This document shows positions 50,901 to 61,662 of a stretch of 64,000 nucleotides of DNA, piece by piece. Numbering within the stretch: the stretch's first letter is position 1; every line of letters begins with the position of its first letter. The notes beneath the pieces were generated by a model. That model had not been told where the DNA came from. It worked only from the letters and a program-made list of their open reading frames with translations, and searched no databases. The position numbers and the translations under genes were made by a program. This DNA comes from Callipepla californica brunnescens (lineage: Eukaryota > Chordata > Aves > Galliformes > Odontophoridae), in contig JALIRH010000001.1 of the NCBI GenBank assembly GCA_023055505.1, positions 91,356,530-91,420,529 of the forward strand, in the 5' to 3' direction.

Positions 50901-52162
50901 TTTGTATATGAGTATCGAGTATTGTCAGCTTTCACTGACATTAACCAGACTGCAAGATGAGAAGACGGAAGGGGTGAAATAAAAAGAGCATATCTGTAAT
51001 ACTTCTGTCATCTTATTCACTTTCTTCTGCCTGTATTCACAGATCATTATGTACTCTGGTATAGCTATTTCATCTGTAGGACTGTAAAATATTGAGAGGA
51101 TTTTAAAGAAAGGACAGAACACCATCAGACAGCAAGGATGTAAAATAGCACCAAACTATCCTTCAGAATTCCAGCTCCACAACCTAGTCCACATGGACTA
51201 TTTCCTGCTTATGCAGGTTTCAGTCTGTTGCTGAGTCAACAGCAGCATAATAGTTTCACTGAAAGTATGTACTGAACTGTGAAAACTGCAAACTCCTTCT
51301 TGTCCTACAGAAAGGGACTATTGCTCAGTCAGTAGATAAAAGATTTGTGTTCTGTTTTTTTGTTTTGTTTTTGTTTGCTGTTTGCATAGCTAGCTCATAT
51401 CTTTAAAAATAAAAATAAAAAAAATCCTGTGGTATCTTTCAAAATACAGATGTTTCTTGGTAGCTCCTTTTCCCAACAGATATACATGCAAACTAGTATC
51501 TCTGTTATGCAAACACCCACACACCCACACAGCGTGTTAGTAGTGAAATAGTTTTTTTTGTTTGTTTTTTTTTGCTGTTACTGATAACTGTTTTTCATGA
51601 GAACAGCCCGGACTATTCTGAAACTTTTACACATATCCTTTACAGATATACATTTATTACTCTTTGACAGTCATACAGTAACAAATGTTTAAGAAGATTC
51701 TCAAGGAAGGAGATGAACCAGCCTGCATCCATTCACAGAGCAAAGCATGTTGGTAACACTACCACTGTTCAGAAGTCTTTGTATTTTCCATGCCTAGACA
51801 TGCAAATGTTAGCTACTACTCAAAACTCTATTACTTAAATCTAATGGTAATAAAAAGTCAAAGAAAATTACCTCTGTCTTGTTTACTGACACCTCTTACT
51901 ATGATCATTTACTTTAGTTGCTAAAATAATATGACAGGAAGCTATCACTCCATTTTTTTTTTCCTATGGCAGTGTGCACTATAAATTCAGACTGACATTG
52001 CTGTGTATCATAACTCACGAACAATATGCTTTGAAGACTTCCTCAGTCCTACAAAAATGAGTATTATCTTACACGAATGTGACTTCTGAGCTTTCTCCAA
52101 AAAGTGATTGGTAATATGAATAAGCCTCAATTTTCATCAGCTCCTTCAAAGAACCTCGGAAC
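47966..52162. other. Long non-coding stretch, nothing firmly recognised
   Basis: Contains a 12-bp tandem repeat AGTTTCTCAGGT (about 48175-48206), a CACACCCACAC run (51516-51532) and a GC-richer open island around 50270-50490, discussed under findings. No gene can be supported. Confidence 0.5.
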
Positions 52163-52393
52163 AAGAATCACAGAATGTTGTGGTTAGAAGGGCCCTCTGT
52201 GTCTCTGCACTCCATCCCCCATGCCAGCAGGGCCACCCAGAACAGGGTGCCCAAGCCCAGGTCCAAGCACTTTTTGAATATCTCCAAGGAGGAAGACTCC
52301 ACAACCTCTCTGGGCAGCCTGTGACAGAGCTTGGTTGTCCTCAGGGTGAAAAAGCATTTACTGAAGTTCAGAGAGAACCTTCTGTGATTAAGG
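52163..52393 (-). mobile_element. Old CR1 LINE, 3' portion (split by a younger CR1)
   Basis: The plus strand reads the reversed CR1 3' end: 'tcacagaatgttgtggttag', 'aggtccaagcactttttgaa', 'gggcagcctgtgacagagct' and 'gaaccttctgtgatta'. It breaks at the junction with a plus-strand CR1 and resumes at 52849 with the segment that follows in this CR1 subfamily. Confidence 0.9.
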
Positions 52394-52848
52394 GCAACAA
52401 AACTGGTGAGGGGTCTGGAGCACAGGTCTTACGAGGAGCGGCTGAGGGAGCTGGGATTGTTTAGTTTGGGGAAAAGGAGGCTCAGAGGAGACCTCATTGC
52501 ACTCTACCACTTCCTGAAGGGAGGCTGTGATAAGGAGGGGGTCAGCCTCTTCTCCCAGCTAACTAATGACAGGACGAGAGGGAATGGCCACAAGTTGTGC
52601 CGGGGAAGATTTAGATTAGATTTGAGGAAAAATTTTTTCTCTGAGAGAGTGGTCCGGCACTGGAATATCCTGCCTAGGGAGGTGGTTGAGGCACCGTCCC
52701 TAGCGCTGTTCAAGAAGCGTTTAGATGAGGTGCTGAAGGATTTGATTTAGTAGCTTGGTGGGTAGGGATGGTGGTGTGAGGAAGGTTGGACTAGATGATC
52801 TTGTAGGTCCTTTCCAACCTAATGCATCTATGAATCTATGAATCTATA
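52394..52848 (+). mobile_element. Young CR1 LINE inserted antiparallel into older CR1
   Basis: A well-preserved plus-strand CR1 starts 'ggcaacaaaactggtgaggg' and ends in the 3' octamer repeats ('atctatgaatctatgaatct'). It carries an open ORF2 C-terminus and a 3' UTR with little decay. Both sides continue one older minus-strand CR1, which makes this a nested insertion. No obvious target duplication is seen, as is common for CR1. Confidence 0.94.
52406..52750 (+). pseudogene. CR1 ORF2 C-terminal fragment, uninterrupted
   Basis: This 114-residue frame covers the C-terminal end of CR1 ORF2: '[20 protein letters not shown]' at residues 3-22, '[17 protein letters not shown]' at 24-40, '[10 protein letters not shown]' at 55-64, then '[12 protein letters not shown]' towards the end. 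It stops at TAG where the family C-terminus is expected. The intact frame indicates a relatively recent insertion. It lacks all catalytic domains because of 5' truncation. Confidence 0.9.
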
Positions 52849-53500
52849 AATTGGTGCATACTGCCTCTGGTGCTAGCACTGAGCATCAATGAAAAGAGCA
52901 TGGGTCCATCCCCTTTGCACCCTCCCTCCAGCCATTGAATTACACTGATAAGATCCCCTTGATACTTCTCCAGTCCAAACAGTCCCAGCTCTCTCAACCG
53001 TTCTATAGATGCTACAGACACCTTTGTGGTCTCTTGCTGGAGTCTCTTCAGTATTCTTGTGTCTACCCCATACTGGGAAGCCTGTAAGCAGGCATGATAT
53101 TCTACATGTGACCTCACAATTGATGGTTACAGGGGAAGGATCACTTCCCTAAACCTGATGGTAACTCTTTGTCTAATGCAGCCCAGAATACCATTAAACT
53201 TCTTTCTATCAGGGACACCAAGCATTGCTGACTCATGTTCAACTTTGTGTGCACCAGGAACCTCAGGGCTTTTTTGATAAGCTGCTTTACCAAGTGGTAA
53301 CCCCTAGCATGCACGGGTACCTGAGGCTGTCCCTCCCCAGGTGTAGGACTTTGCAGTTCTCCTTGCTGAATTTCATTATTTTCTTACTGAGCTATTTCTC
53401 CACACTGCCCAGCAACTCCTCACAATTTCCCTGTATCATCTGCAAAGTTGCTGAGGATATATTGTCTCATCATTCAGATTATTATCCTTAATATTGTCAT
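52849..53500 (-). mobile_element. Old CR1 LINE, 5'-ward portion (continues 52163-52393)
   Basis: The reversed CR1 resumes with 'gtgcatactgcctctggtgc', then 'gataagatccccttgatact', 'tctctcaaccgttctataga', 'cagcccagaataccattaaa' and 'tgcaaagttgctgaggatat' before truncation near 53500. Order and orientation match the broken left part, so the two are one element. It is clearly more diverged than the insert. Confidence 0.9.
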
Positions 53501-56500
53501 ACTGAACATGCTATGCATTTGAAAAGCACTATGTTAGGATTCTTGTGAATGTTTTCACTGTTCATTATGGGCTGAAAACATCATGATCTAAATATGGCAT
53601 GTAGCCTGTATGAAAAGTTCAGTGAGTTTTGAACATGAAATTGCATTTATAATATTAATATTACTTTAAAACTGCAATATTTGAATATTAAAAACTGAAT
53701 AAATAACTTAAAAAGCAACAGGCAGACAAATATGTCAACCAACTTACACAGTAGCTACGTGATATTCATTAATCTCCCTTTGGTCTAAAGTATCACCAGG
53801 ACAAAAAAGGTGTAGGAGAGAAAATAATACTATGACCTACCTTTTCTATTGTGGATTTTATTAAACAGTGTCTATTCACACCCTCTTAATGGATTTAAAC
53901 CATTGGATCAATAGTAAAGGATAAAACTAAACCTCTGAAGAAGGTATTGCATTAATAAAATCCTGCTCACCCATCTCCGAAAAGAGGATAAACAGAACAG
54001 AGTTTTAGGTGGTGATTAAGAGAGCATCAGGTTTCAGTGAAAGGCTTAAATGTGACAAATTAGCCTTTGCTGTACACAGAGATAAGGCAAAGGGCTGCAA
54101 GCCTGAATAACATGTTACAACCTATATGGAAGATTAAAAGGTTTTGTTTATTTTTTAAAAGCTACCATGGGGATATCATATGACAAAATATTTTCTGGCT
54201 ATTTATATAACTAATAAAAAGTAGCAAACTGCTGTGCTGGAGCTACCCTTAGGGTTGCTCGTTGATCTTATTTATTGCAGTCAGAATTATACTTGATTCA
54301 TAGCTTTCTTTTTATTTTGTAGAATGCCCACTGAGACATGTGGGAAATAACATGGAGATTCATTATGATTTTATTGAATTTTAATAATAAAATATATTAG
54401 ATGTTGTACTTTTATGCGCCTGTTAATAAATTCGATCCTTCTTTTCTCATGCAGTTGAATCCCTTATTTCTATGCCCTTCACATTCTTTTTTGTTCTCAG
54501 ATGGCAGCTGTCTTCAGAGTTCCACAGATCTCTGGATCTGGGCACTCATATCTTGAAGGTCAATAGCCACAGTTTTAATCCTGTCTTGTCATGATTGGCT
54601 AACTTTCTGGAGGTGTAACAAGCATTAAAGATCTGGTTGATTAGGCCTATAACCAAAGGTTATTAGGTAAATTAAAGAGTAAAACATTTTTGTATGCATT
54701 TAAAGATGAATAAAAAATAATAAACAAAAAGAAAATAGTATAGAAGAACAGCGTATGGATAAAGTAGGGCAAGAAACAAGATAAAAAGTATGAAACAGTT
54801 TCTGTATGAGGAGTAAATAAGTAGATTAACTCTCTAATGAAGGAATTAACTAAGGGGGAAATGATAGAGCAAGCAGAGAACTGATCTACTGTTCCCTGTC
54901 CCTTGACAGCAAAAGAACTAGTAGGTATCAAATGAAGCTGTCAGCTGCCAGGTTCAAAACACATTTATGGACAGACTGTGCATCTCCTTGACATAGAATG
55001 TTGTGGATGATAAAAATGTAAATAGACTCAAAGGAAGACTAGACAAATTCCTGTCAGAAAAAATCTATGCAAACCATTTCTGCCTCAGGTAGTCTTGTAG
55101 TCTACAACTATTACCATATGCTGCTGTGATTTTTTTTTCTTGGAATTCTAGTCAATTGCTCTTGGAATCAAGATCATGTGCTAGCTTAACCTTTGGTTAA
55201 TCTTTTTGATGTCTTTGTATCAAGTAATCCAGTGATGCCAAAATCCACATCTAACAGGCCATCTACCAAGAAAGAATGAAGAAGATAATGAAAGGATTTA
55301 CCAAAAACAAAACAAAACAAAAATCCTCTTTTCTCTCCTCTCTGAACTGCCTTGAGTAAAATGTTTCAACTAAGATTACTTTCAACTCCCTTTATTCCTA
55401 TTAGATTGCTTTGAAGATAAAACTCTGTAGTCTAATATAGGTAAATTTACTACTACTGAGTCATTTTTTTAGAGTCAGCTACAATGCCTTGTAGGAACTG
55501 GAGAGACTAATGATAACAGTGTCCAAAGGATAAGTTTTTATAATATCAACGGTAGATTACATGAGAATACAATTCTAGAAAATGACTCAGTGGCAAGCAA
55601 TAAACATGAAGTTCAACCTAATCTAATGCTAAATGTGCAGATGTTTACATGTGAGGTATAGTCATCTAAGTTGCCACTATGATCAACAGAGACTCACTGA
55701 ATTCATCCCGGAGAAGTTAGGGAATAACTCCACCATTCTGTCTCTAAATATGTTATGTTATGCCAGTTTATAAATGTAGTAACTTTTCATAAGTCATGGA
55801 CAAACATATAAGTCACTTCAGGAAATGAATTTCAGATCTATGTCTATTATCTTCATTAGTTTTTAGTAAGAATGTGTTTCTTATATCGTTTGTAAATGGC
55901 ATGCTCATTTGGAACACTTTGTATTTAAAAAAATCCATGAATATCTTTTAGATTTTTTTTAATCTATGAATGCCTATTAGATTTTTTTTTTAATAAGGAA
56001 GATAATACAATTGTAATTTGAAAATCGGTATTTTTTTTTCTATAGAAGGTTTCATGTTATGGATCTAATTTTCCACTGCTGAAGTTATGAAATGATTATA
56101 AATTCTGAGATTCCAGTCTTAAGAAACTCTGTAATAACGCACTCTGATTTCGTACAAAAGCATAAAATGTTTGCAGTATTCTTTATTTGAATATTCAGTC
56201 TTTCCTTGCAGAAAAAATAAAAATAAATGATTAAAAAAAAAACAACAACAACAACAACAACTGTGAAGGTGCCTCAAGAATATTGGAAAATGATCATATA
56301 GTAATCTGAAATATGATGCATTTTATTAGGTGACTGTTGAATAGACAACAAAGTTCCTGTTCTTTTTTTATGACACATTGCAATGTATGGATTTACATTT
56401 ATTTACTACAAATATTGTATAATAGTAGGACTAGGGAAGTATTTTCTGAATTATAGTCAATGCAGAATTTCAGAAATGGGATGTTGTATAAATGCTTCAG

Positions 56501-57895
56501 GACTATATTTCTATGATAATGTTGCATGCCATGGGAGACAGCTCTTGGTGTTTGTAAAGCCACATTGAAGATGCTCTTCAGAAAAAAAGAAAAGGTTTAC
56601 CTGACAGAGCACCAGCCTACTTCTGACTTAAGTGTCTTGAAATTAAGACTGAGGAACTTGCAGAACAGGTCTGATTATCATTATATATATTTATGTTTGT
56701 TGAGTGTAAGATACAGTATTACACAGAGGGTTGATTTTTCTTGTTGATCTTCATGATGTACTCATAGGATGAGGAGCCTTTGTGCTCTTCACTTCTAGTT
56801 TCCTTTGATTTTTGCAGTATGATCTTGCTGTCAAAATATTCCATCAAAATTGGGTCTTTCTAATTTTTCTCTTATAAGCTCACGAGATCATTGAACAAAA
56901 AATGTTCAAAATCTCATCCACCCTCAGAATATATATGTAATAGACATAACAGACATCATCAACAGTTGCACATGAATTAGCTGTTTAGAGTCCATTTAAT
57001 TTCAGTGAAAGAAATCACACAGTTCTTGTCACGCTAAGATAAAAATATAATACAGTTCAGATAAAAATTGTGCTCTAGGAGAGTGTTTTTTTTTCTCTCT
57101 ATTAACAGCCAGATTGGGTCTAGTCTCTTTGCATCTCAGGCCAGAAGGAATTAATCCTTCCCAACCAGTTTGGTAAAGAAATTTACTGCTCATTGCACCT
57201 AGATAAAGAGGAAGACAAGTCAATGTGGAGCATGGGCCAAACCTGTTGGGAAACAACCAACTTATAAAATATATTGCCTGTCACTGAAAAATGCTTGAGA
57301 CCATTTGCTGACCTGGGTTTACACATTAGTACGAATACAGCTAATTTCTCCAGATTAGAGTTAGACTCCACAGCATGTCTAAATATACTGATTGATTGAA
57401 AAGGATATTTTGAATTCAGGACACTGAATGGATAATCTAAAACCTCCTTTCCTTGACTGTAACATAGTGCTGCTTATACCCATGTGGAGTAACCTGTGTA
57501 GAACCTCCAGAGTATGTGTGTAAGAAAGTTTTTTTACAATATACTATCATTTGGGTTTTCACAGTACACTGTGCAAGATAAGAGTTTAAAGTACTCTCAT
57601 ACATACTGTGTTATGGATTAATAACTCTTTGATTTCGGAGGTACAGATTATTGTGATAATAGACTAACATCAGGAAAAACTACAACTGCAACATATAGAC
57701 AGATTTAGTTTGGCCTGTCTACCATCACAGATTTACAAGGGATAACATCCTTGAAAAGCATTGGATGGTTTCATGACCCAAAAAAGAAGGCTATATAGGC
57801 CTAGCTCAAATGTGCATTAGTGATACTCATTTTGTGATATATATATATCTATATGTCAATGGCACCTTTTATAGAGTTATAATCTCAAGAGGAGG
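53501..57895. other. Long non-coding stretch
   Basis: AT-rich DNA with a CAA run (about 56240-56262) and several T-runs. An ancient LINE-like patch is listed separately at 54930. No gene was seen. Confidence 0.5.
54930..55085 (+). mobile_element. Possible ancient CR1/L3-like 3' fragment
   Basis: The stretch 'atagactcaaaggaagacta' and 'gacaaattcctgtcagaaaa' resembles the end of old CR1-superfamily LINEs, where a 'gattcaaaagagggctggat' type block is followed by 'aaattcctgg'. Divergence is high and no diagnostic terminus remains. Confidence 0.42.
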
Positions 57896-58067
57896 AGTGA
57901 AAACAGGTCCCGACTCAGCATCGTAGGCAACCGCCATCCCAACCTACCTTGGTTCCCCAGGTGCCCTGATGTAATAGGTTTGAGGCTCTGGAAATTAAGG
58001 GAGAGGTAAATGAGGATGCAGTGGTAGATTCACTCATGAGGTTCTCTAGGGTGAGGCAGTCGATGCC

Positions 58068-58593
58068 ACACCTCAAGGCTGCCTCCACTGAGAAGGAAAG
58101 AACTCTCTTCTGACAGGAACAAAGGGCCCCATATGTCAGCCAGACCATATCCATAGGGAAGTGTGGGGCCTCCCTAGGGCCAAGTTCAGGGATATTTCTA
58201 GGAAACCTTCTAGTCAGATTTGCCCCTCTGATTATTATCTGTAATTGACAGTTCTGGCTGGCGGTGATAACGTTACTGAGAGAAGCCTGAGGATTATCAA
58301 AAAGGATTTCAGGGGACTGGGGCAATTATTGGATCAAGTGGGAGTACGGGTCATATTTTCCTCCATCCCATCAGTGGCAGGGAAGTATATTGAGAGGAGC
58401 AGGAAAATCCATCTCATAAATACATGGCTGAGAGGCTGGTGCAATCACAAGAATTTTGTTGGCTTTTTTTTTTTTTGACTGTGGGGCAGTTTACTTCATG
58501 CCTGTCCTGATGACTGCAGATGGGTCTCACCTGTCTCAAAGGGGAAGCAGATTCCAGCCCAAGATGTGGTAGGGCTGACTGAGAAGGCTTTAA
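58068..58593 (+). pseudogene. CR1 ORF1 SGNH/GDSL esterase-like relic
   Basis: CR1 ORF1 is known to carry an esterase-like domain of the SGNH class, whose exact role in retrotransposition is not settled. Here a decayed block I is seen as N-S-L-L-T-G-T (near 58095, with the expected G-D before the serine lost). A block III equivalent reads G-G-D-N (residues 6-9 of the frame at 58245), with the usual N and D order swapped. A block V equivalent reads D-G-S-H at 58519-58530, keeping the aspartate-histidine pair. A middle segment ('HLINTWLRGWCNHKNF') is typical of CR1 ORF1. A T-run and frameshifts break the frame. Confidence 0.75.
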
Positions 58594-58940
58594 ACTAGAT
58601 ATGAAGGAGGAAGAGGATAAAATCAGGCTCACAAGAGATGAGCCTAGGGGAACAACGATGGGACTGGGGTGAGGCAAAGAGCTCAGCTGAAGTACATCTA
58701 CAACAATGCAGCATGAGCAACAAACAGAAGAAGCTGGAAGCCATTGTGTATCAGGCAAACTATGACTTATGGAAACATGGTAGGACTGCTCTCACAACTA
58801 GAGTCCATGGATGGCTATAAGCTCTTCATAAAGGGATAGTTAAGAAAGAAAATGTCTAGAGTGTATGGAAGACAACCTGATGGTAAGAGGGAAAAAGCCC
58901 TGCTAGACCTGCTGTTTACAGAGAAGGACTGGTAGGAGAT

Positions 58941-59159
58941 GTGGAGATTGGGAGCTGTTTTGGACAGAGTGACCATGAAATAGTTGAATTCTTGATTCCT
59001 GGTGAAGTCAGAAGGGGGAACAGCAAATCTGCTACCTTGGACTTCCAGAGGGCAAAATTTGAACTGCTTGGAACACTGGAAGGGAGAATCCCATGGGATT
59101 TAGTTCTGAAGGGTAAGGTGTCCAGGGAGGGTGGCCGCTCCTTGAGAAGGAAGTCTTAA
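58941..59159 (+). pseudogene. CR1 ORF2 endonuclease end and linker fragment
   Basis: The frame opens in the final motif of the AP-type endonuclease: 'GSCFGQSDHEIVEF', with the S-D-H triplet intact at residues 10-12. It continues into the following linker with 'TLDFQRAKFELLGTLEGRIP'. Upstream, only the first 20 or so residues of the endonuclease can be found ('KKLEAIVYQANYDL', near 58730-58770), so most of the catalytic domain is deleted between about 58775 and 58890. The frame stops at TAA near 59157. Confidence 0.8.
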
Positions 59160-59478
59160 GGGCATAGGAGCAGCTCATCCCCCTATGTGGCAAGATGAGC
59201 CAGTGGCGAAGAAGACTGATGTGAATGAACAGGGAGTTTTCCTGAGGCTCCAGGAGAAAAGAGAATATAACTCTTCTGAAAGAAGGGTCGGGCAACTCAA
59301 AGAGAGTACAAAGAAGTTGTTAGGATGTGCAGCAACAAAATTAGAAAGGCAAATGTGCAGTTTGAACTCAACTTGGCTGCTGGGGTAAAAAGAAAATGAA
59401 AAGCTTTTCAACAAATATATAAACAGCAAGAGGAAGGCTACAGAGAATCTCCATCCTTTACAGGTTGCAACAAGGAGC

Positions 59479-60063
59479 ATGGCCATGGAGGATAAAGAAA
59501 AGGCTGAGGTTCTCAATGCCTTCTTTGCATCTGTCTTTGAAAGTCAGACTAGTTATCCTCAGGCTATTCTACACTCTGACATGAAAGTATTGGATGGGGT
59601 GCAAAATAAACTCTTGACAATTCAGGTGGAAACAGTTAGAGACCTACTACTCTACCTGAACGGTCCCAAGTTCATGGGGGCAGATGGATTCCACCCAAGG
59701 GCGCTGAGGGAGCTAGCAGAGGTGATATCCATGCCACTTTCCATTATCTATCAGTATTTCTGGTCAACCAGAGAGATCCCAGAGGACTGGAGGCTTGGCG
59801 ATGTGACTCCCATATACAAGAAAGGTCATCAGAAGGATTTCGGGAACTACAGGCTTGTCAGTCTGACTTTGGAGCCAGGTAAGGTTATAGAGCAGATCAT
59901 CTTGAGGGAGATCACACAGCATGTGTGGGACAACCAGTATGCTCAGGTGGCCAAGAAGGTCAATGCCATCATAGCTTGTATCAGAAATAGTGTTGCCAGC
60001 AGGAATACAGACGTGATCAGCCCCCTGTACTCAGCAATGGTGTGGTCACACCTTGAGTACTGA
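59479..60063 (+). pseudogene. CR1 ORF2 reverse transcriptase, palm deleted
   Basis: A 194-residue open frame, the longest non-repetitive one in the window. Residues 1-20 ('[14 protein letters not shown]') precede the fingers; '[10 protein letters not shown]' (67-76) and '[20 protein letters not shown]' (111-130) are conserved RT blocks. After D-N-Q (151-153) the sequence jumps in frame to '[18 protein letters not shown]', which lies well beyond the catalytic F-A-D-D box in intact CR1. The palm is therefore missing, and the open frame survives only because the deletion kept phase. It ends at a natural-looking decay stop. It is not a host gene. Confidence 0.9.
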
Positions 60064-60333
60064 GTTGTTTTCAGTCCCTCAGTACAAGAAAGACAGTGAC
60101 ACCCTGGAGTATGCCCAGAGAAGGGCAACAAAGTTGATGAGGGGTCTGGAGCATAAGCCTATGAGAAGTAGCTGAAGAAGGTGGGATTGTTTCCTCTGGA
60201 GAAGTGGAGTCTTGTGGGAGACCTAATTGCTCTCTACAACTACAAGAAAGGAGTTTGTGGTGAGCTGGAGGTCAGCCTCTTCTCCTGCATACCAAGGAAT
60301 AGGACTAGAGGGAATGGCCTTAAGTTGTACCAG

Positions 60334-60338
60334 GCAAG
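60334..60338. repeat. Target-site duplication GCAAG of LTR-A copy 5 (left)
   Basis: GCAAG precedes the LTR at 60334-60338 and recurs right after it at 61663-61667. Removing the LTR and one copy restores continuous CR1 sequence. Confidence 0.93.
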
Positions 60339-60482
60339 TGTCAACGTTTTACCGGGCTGGATCGGCCCGGTTCCGCGACGATTGGTGCGGGGGACCCACG
60401 GACCCACGCCCCAGGAAAGGGGAAGGGAAAAAGGGAAAAGGGAAAAGGGAGATGGGCCCAGAAACAAAACAGCGGCAACGAT

Positions 60483-60495
60483 CTGAGGAGGAAAG
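60483..60495 (-). promoter_or_regulatory. Splice-acceptor-like tract in LTR-A copy 5
   Basis: The minus strand reads CTTTCCTCCTCAG, identical to copies 1, 2 and 4. Confidence 0.3.
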
Positions 60496-60686
60496 CTAAT
60501 TTAATAAATAAGATATCAGAAAGCAAAATAACACAGTATAATACAATATAATTGGAATTGAGGCTAATAAATCAAATAAAATGAGCAAGAGAGAGTGTCC
60601 GATAAACCGAAGGCCTTACACTAACGCTGAAGACGATACGGCAGCGAGCACCCACTGCTGAGTCAATCCCGAAGGAAAGAGAGTGT

Positions 60687-60691
60687 CCCGT
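60687..60691. repeat. Target-site duplication CCCGT of LTR-B (left)
   Basis: CCCGT at 60687-60691 recurs at 61436-61440. Collapsing the two gives GTGTCCCGTGACCGC, exactly the uninterrupted arrangement seen (reverse complement) in LTR-A copy 2. Confidence 0.95.
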
Positions 60692-60791
60692 TGTCTCGCT
60701 CCAATATAAAGGAGGGAGACAAGGTTCTTTGATTATGTGTATACCCGATGGCGAGATTAAGACACAACGGGTCAAATGTTAGCCCAACCAG

Positions 60792-60797
60792 TTTATT
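60792..60797 (-). promoter_or_regulatory. AATAAA polyadenylation-type signal of LTR-B
   Basis: TTTATT on the plus strand gives AATAAA on the minus strand, about 100 bp before the LTR-B 3' end. Confidence 0.55.
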
Positions 60798-61109
60798 ACA
60801 ATTACTAGTTGCTTAGGGATATGGGGAAGGGAAGGTGAGCGATAGAAAAGGGATAAAAAGCAAGGAGTCTTGATAGAAAGCAAGAGAGATATAATCACCA
60901 CCGTGGGTCCAACGAGGTTCGTAGTCACAGGAACTCATCTGGTCACCGTGGGGGATGGGAGATGGCAGCAAGCAGGCCTCAGGGTCCGTCTTCGGGAGTT
61001 CTCCTCAAAGATTTTCTCCTTGGGAGTTCTTCTCCAGGAATTCTTCTCCTCTCTTCTTCTCTTTTCAATTCATCTCTTCTCATCTCCCAAATCCTTGGTA
61101 CAGTGAAGG

Positions 61110-61121
61110 CCTTTTATCCCC
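61110..61121 (-). promoter_or_regulatory. TATA-like box of LTR-B
   Basis: The minus strand reads GGGGATAAAAGG about 315 bp before the inferred polyadenylation signal, which would give a long R region. Function is inferred. Confidence 0.5.
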
Positions 61122-61510
61122 ATTTCTCAGGTATTTTTTTCTCTTTGCTTGTGTGACATGTCTGGCTCAACAGATAAGCCAGCAGCGGATGTTGCCTTCC
61201 TTGCCATGCAGGAGCATTGTCTTTCTGTGGTGGTCAGCTTCTCCAAGCCGTACCCCCGGAAAAGACTATTTGCACCTATTTCAGCTTATCTTTGCAACCA
61301 TAAGCAGAGACAATGAGACACCATAACACCCATCTGGGTAACCGGCAGTTATCAGTCAGAGTCTTGTCACCAGAAAAGGCCTTACGAAGCAAGCTTTGAG
61401 ACAAAAGAAGGGAAAAACAGTTTTTGTCTTTCACACCCGTGACCGCAGAGAGTTTTTATCTGTTCCCTCTGAGCGGAAAACACGTAAAAATACAAAGCAT
61501 CGCAAAGTCC

Positions 61511-61525
61511 TCTGGGGAATGTAGT
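61511..61525 (-). promoter_or_regulatory. ZNF143/Staf-like site in LTR-A copy 5
   Basis: The minus strand carries ACTACATTCCCCAGA, identical to copies 1 and 2. Confidence 0.42.
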
Positions 61526-61662
61526 TCTTCTTCTCTTCTGAGACAGGTATACCTGGAATTATCAATGAACCATGGGGCTGGAGTGTTAACTCTCCAACTC
61601 TTAATGGACTACATGATGTTATGATGTGGAATACCAGTAGCAAAAAACATAAAACCATGACA

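Larger units (their letters stand above)
57896..60338 (+). mobile_element. Long CR1 LINE with ORF1 and ORF2 relics (left part)
   Basis: This is the most complete CR1 in the window. In order it shows ORF1 esterase-like sequence (57.9-58.6 kb), the start and end of the ORF2 endonuclease with the middle missing (58.66-59.05 kb), the inter-domain region (59.05-59.48 kb), the RT fingers, a deletion at about 59940 that removes the RT palm, and the C-terminal region up to the LTR-A insertion. The remaining 3' end lies at 61663-61905. Internal deletions and stops rule out activity. Together the CR1 parts total about 2.7 kb, compared with about 4.5 kb in a full-length CR1. Confidence 0.93.
60692..61435 (-). 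mobile_element. Solo LTR of a second family (LTR-B), nested in LTR-A
   Basis: A 744-bp element starts TGTCTCGC and ends TTTCACA on the plus strand, so the minus strand reads TGTGAAAG to GCGAGACA, with TG...CA ends and a 5-bp duplication. On the minus strand a TATA-like GGGGATAAAAGG (61110-61121) and a polyadenylation-type AATAAA (60792-60797) lie in the order expected for U3, R and U5. No internal region is present and no second copy was found in the window. I do not recognise the family name. It is the youngest element of this nest. Confidence 0.93.
60339..61662 (-). mobile_element. Solo LTR, family LTR-A, copy 5, interrupted by LTR-B
   Basis: On the plus strand it begins TGTCAACG and ends CCATGACA, bounded by GCAAG repeats. 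Its own length is 575 bp (60339-60691 plus 61441-61662), identical to copy 2. It has an exact ZNF143-like site at 61511-61525, a TATA-like box at 61452-61460 and the splice-acceptor-like tract at 60483-60495, all on the minus strand. LTR-B split it between positions that are contiguous in copy 2. It inserted into the CR1 listed at 57896. Confidence 0.96.

Noticed and set aside
52180..52464. 94-residue plus-strand frame across 52.2-52.5 kb
   Set aside because: It reads the wrong strand of the old CR1 and crosses the CR1/CR1 junction, so it is a shadow.
57915..58325. 136-residue minus-strand frame
   Set aside because: It is the antisense of the CR1 ORF1 relic; the plus strand carries the family motifs.
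60181..60499. Overlapping plus-strand frames that might suggest a new protein
   Set aside because: They cross from CR1 ORF2 into the reversed LTR-A end at 60339; the second half is LTR sequence.
60870..61326. Serine- and phenylalanine-rich frames of up to 123 residues
   Set aside because: They lie wholly inside LTR-B on the antisense strand and reflect its purine-rich stretch.
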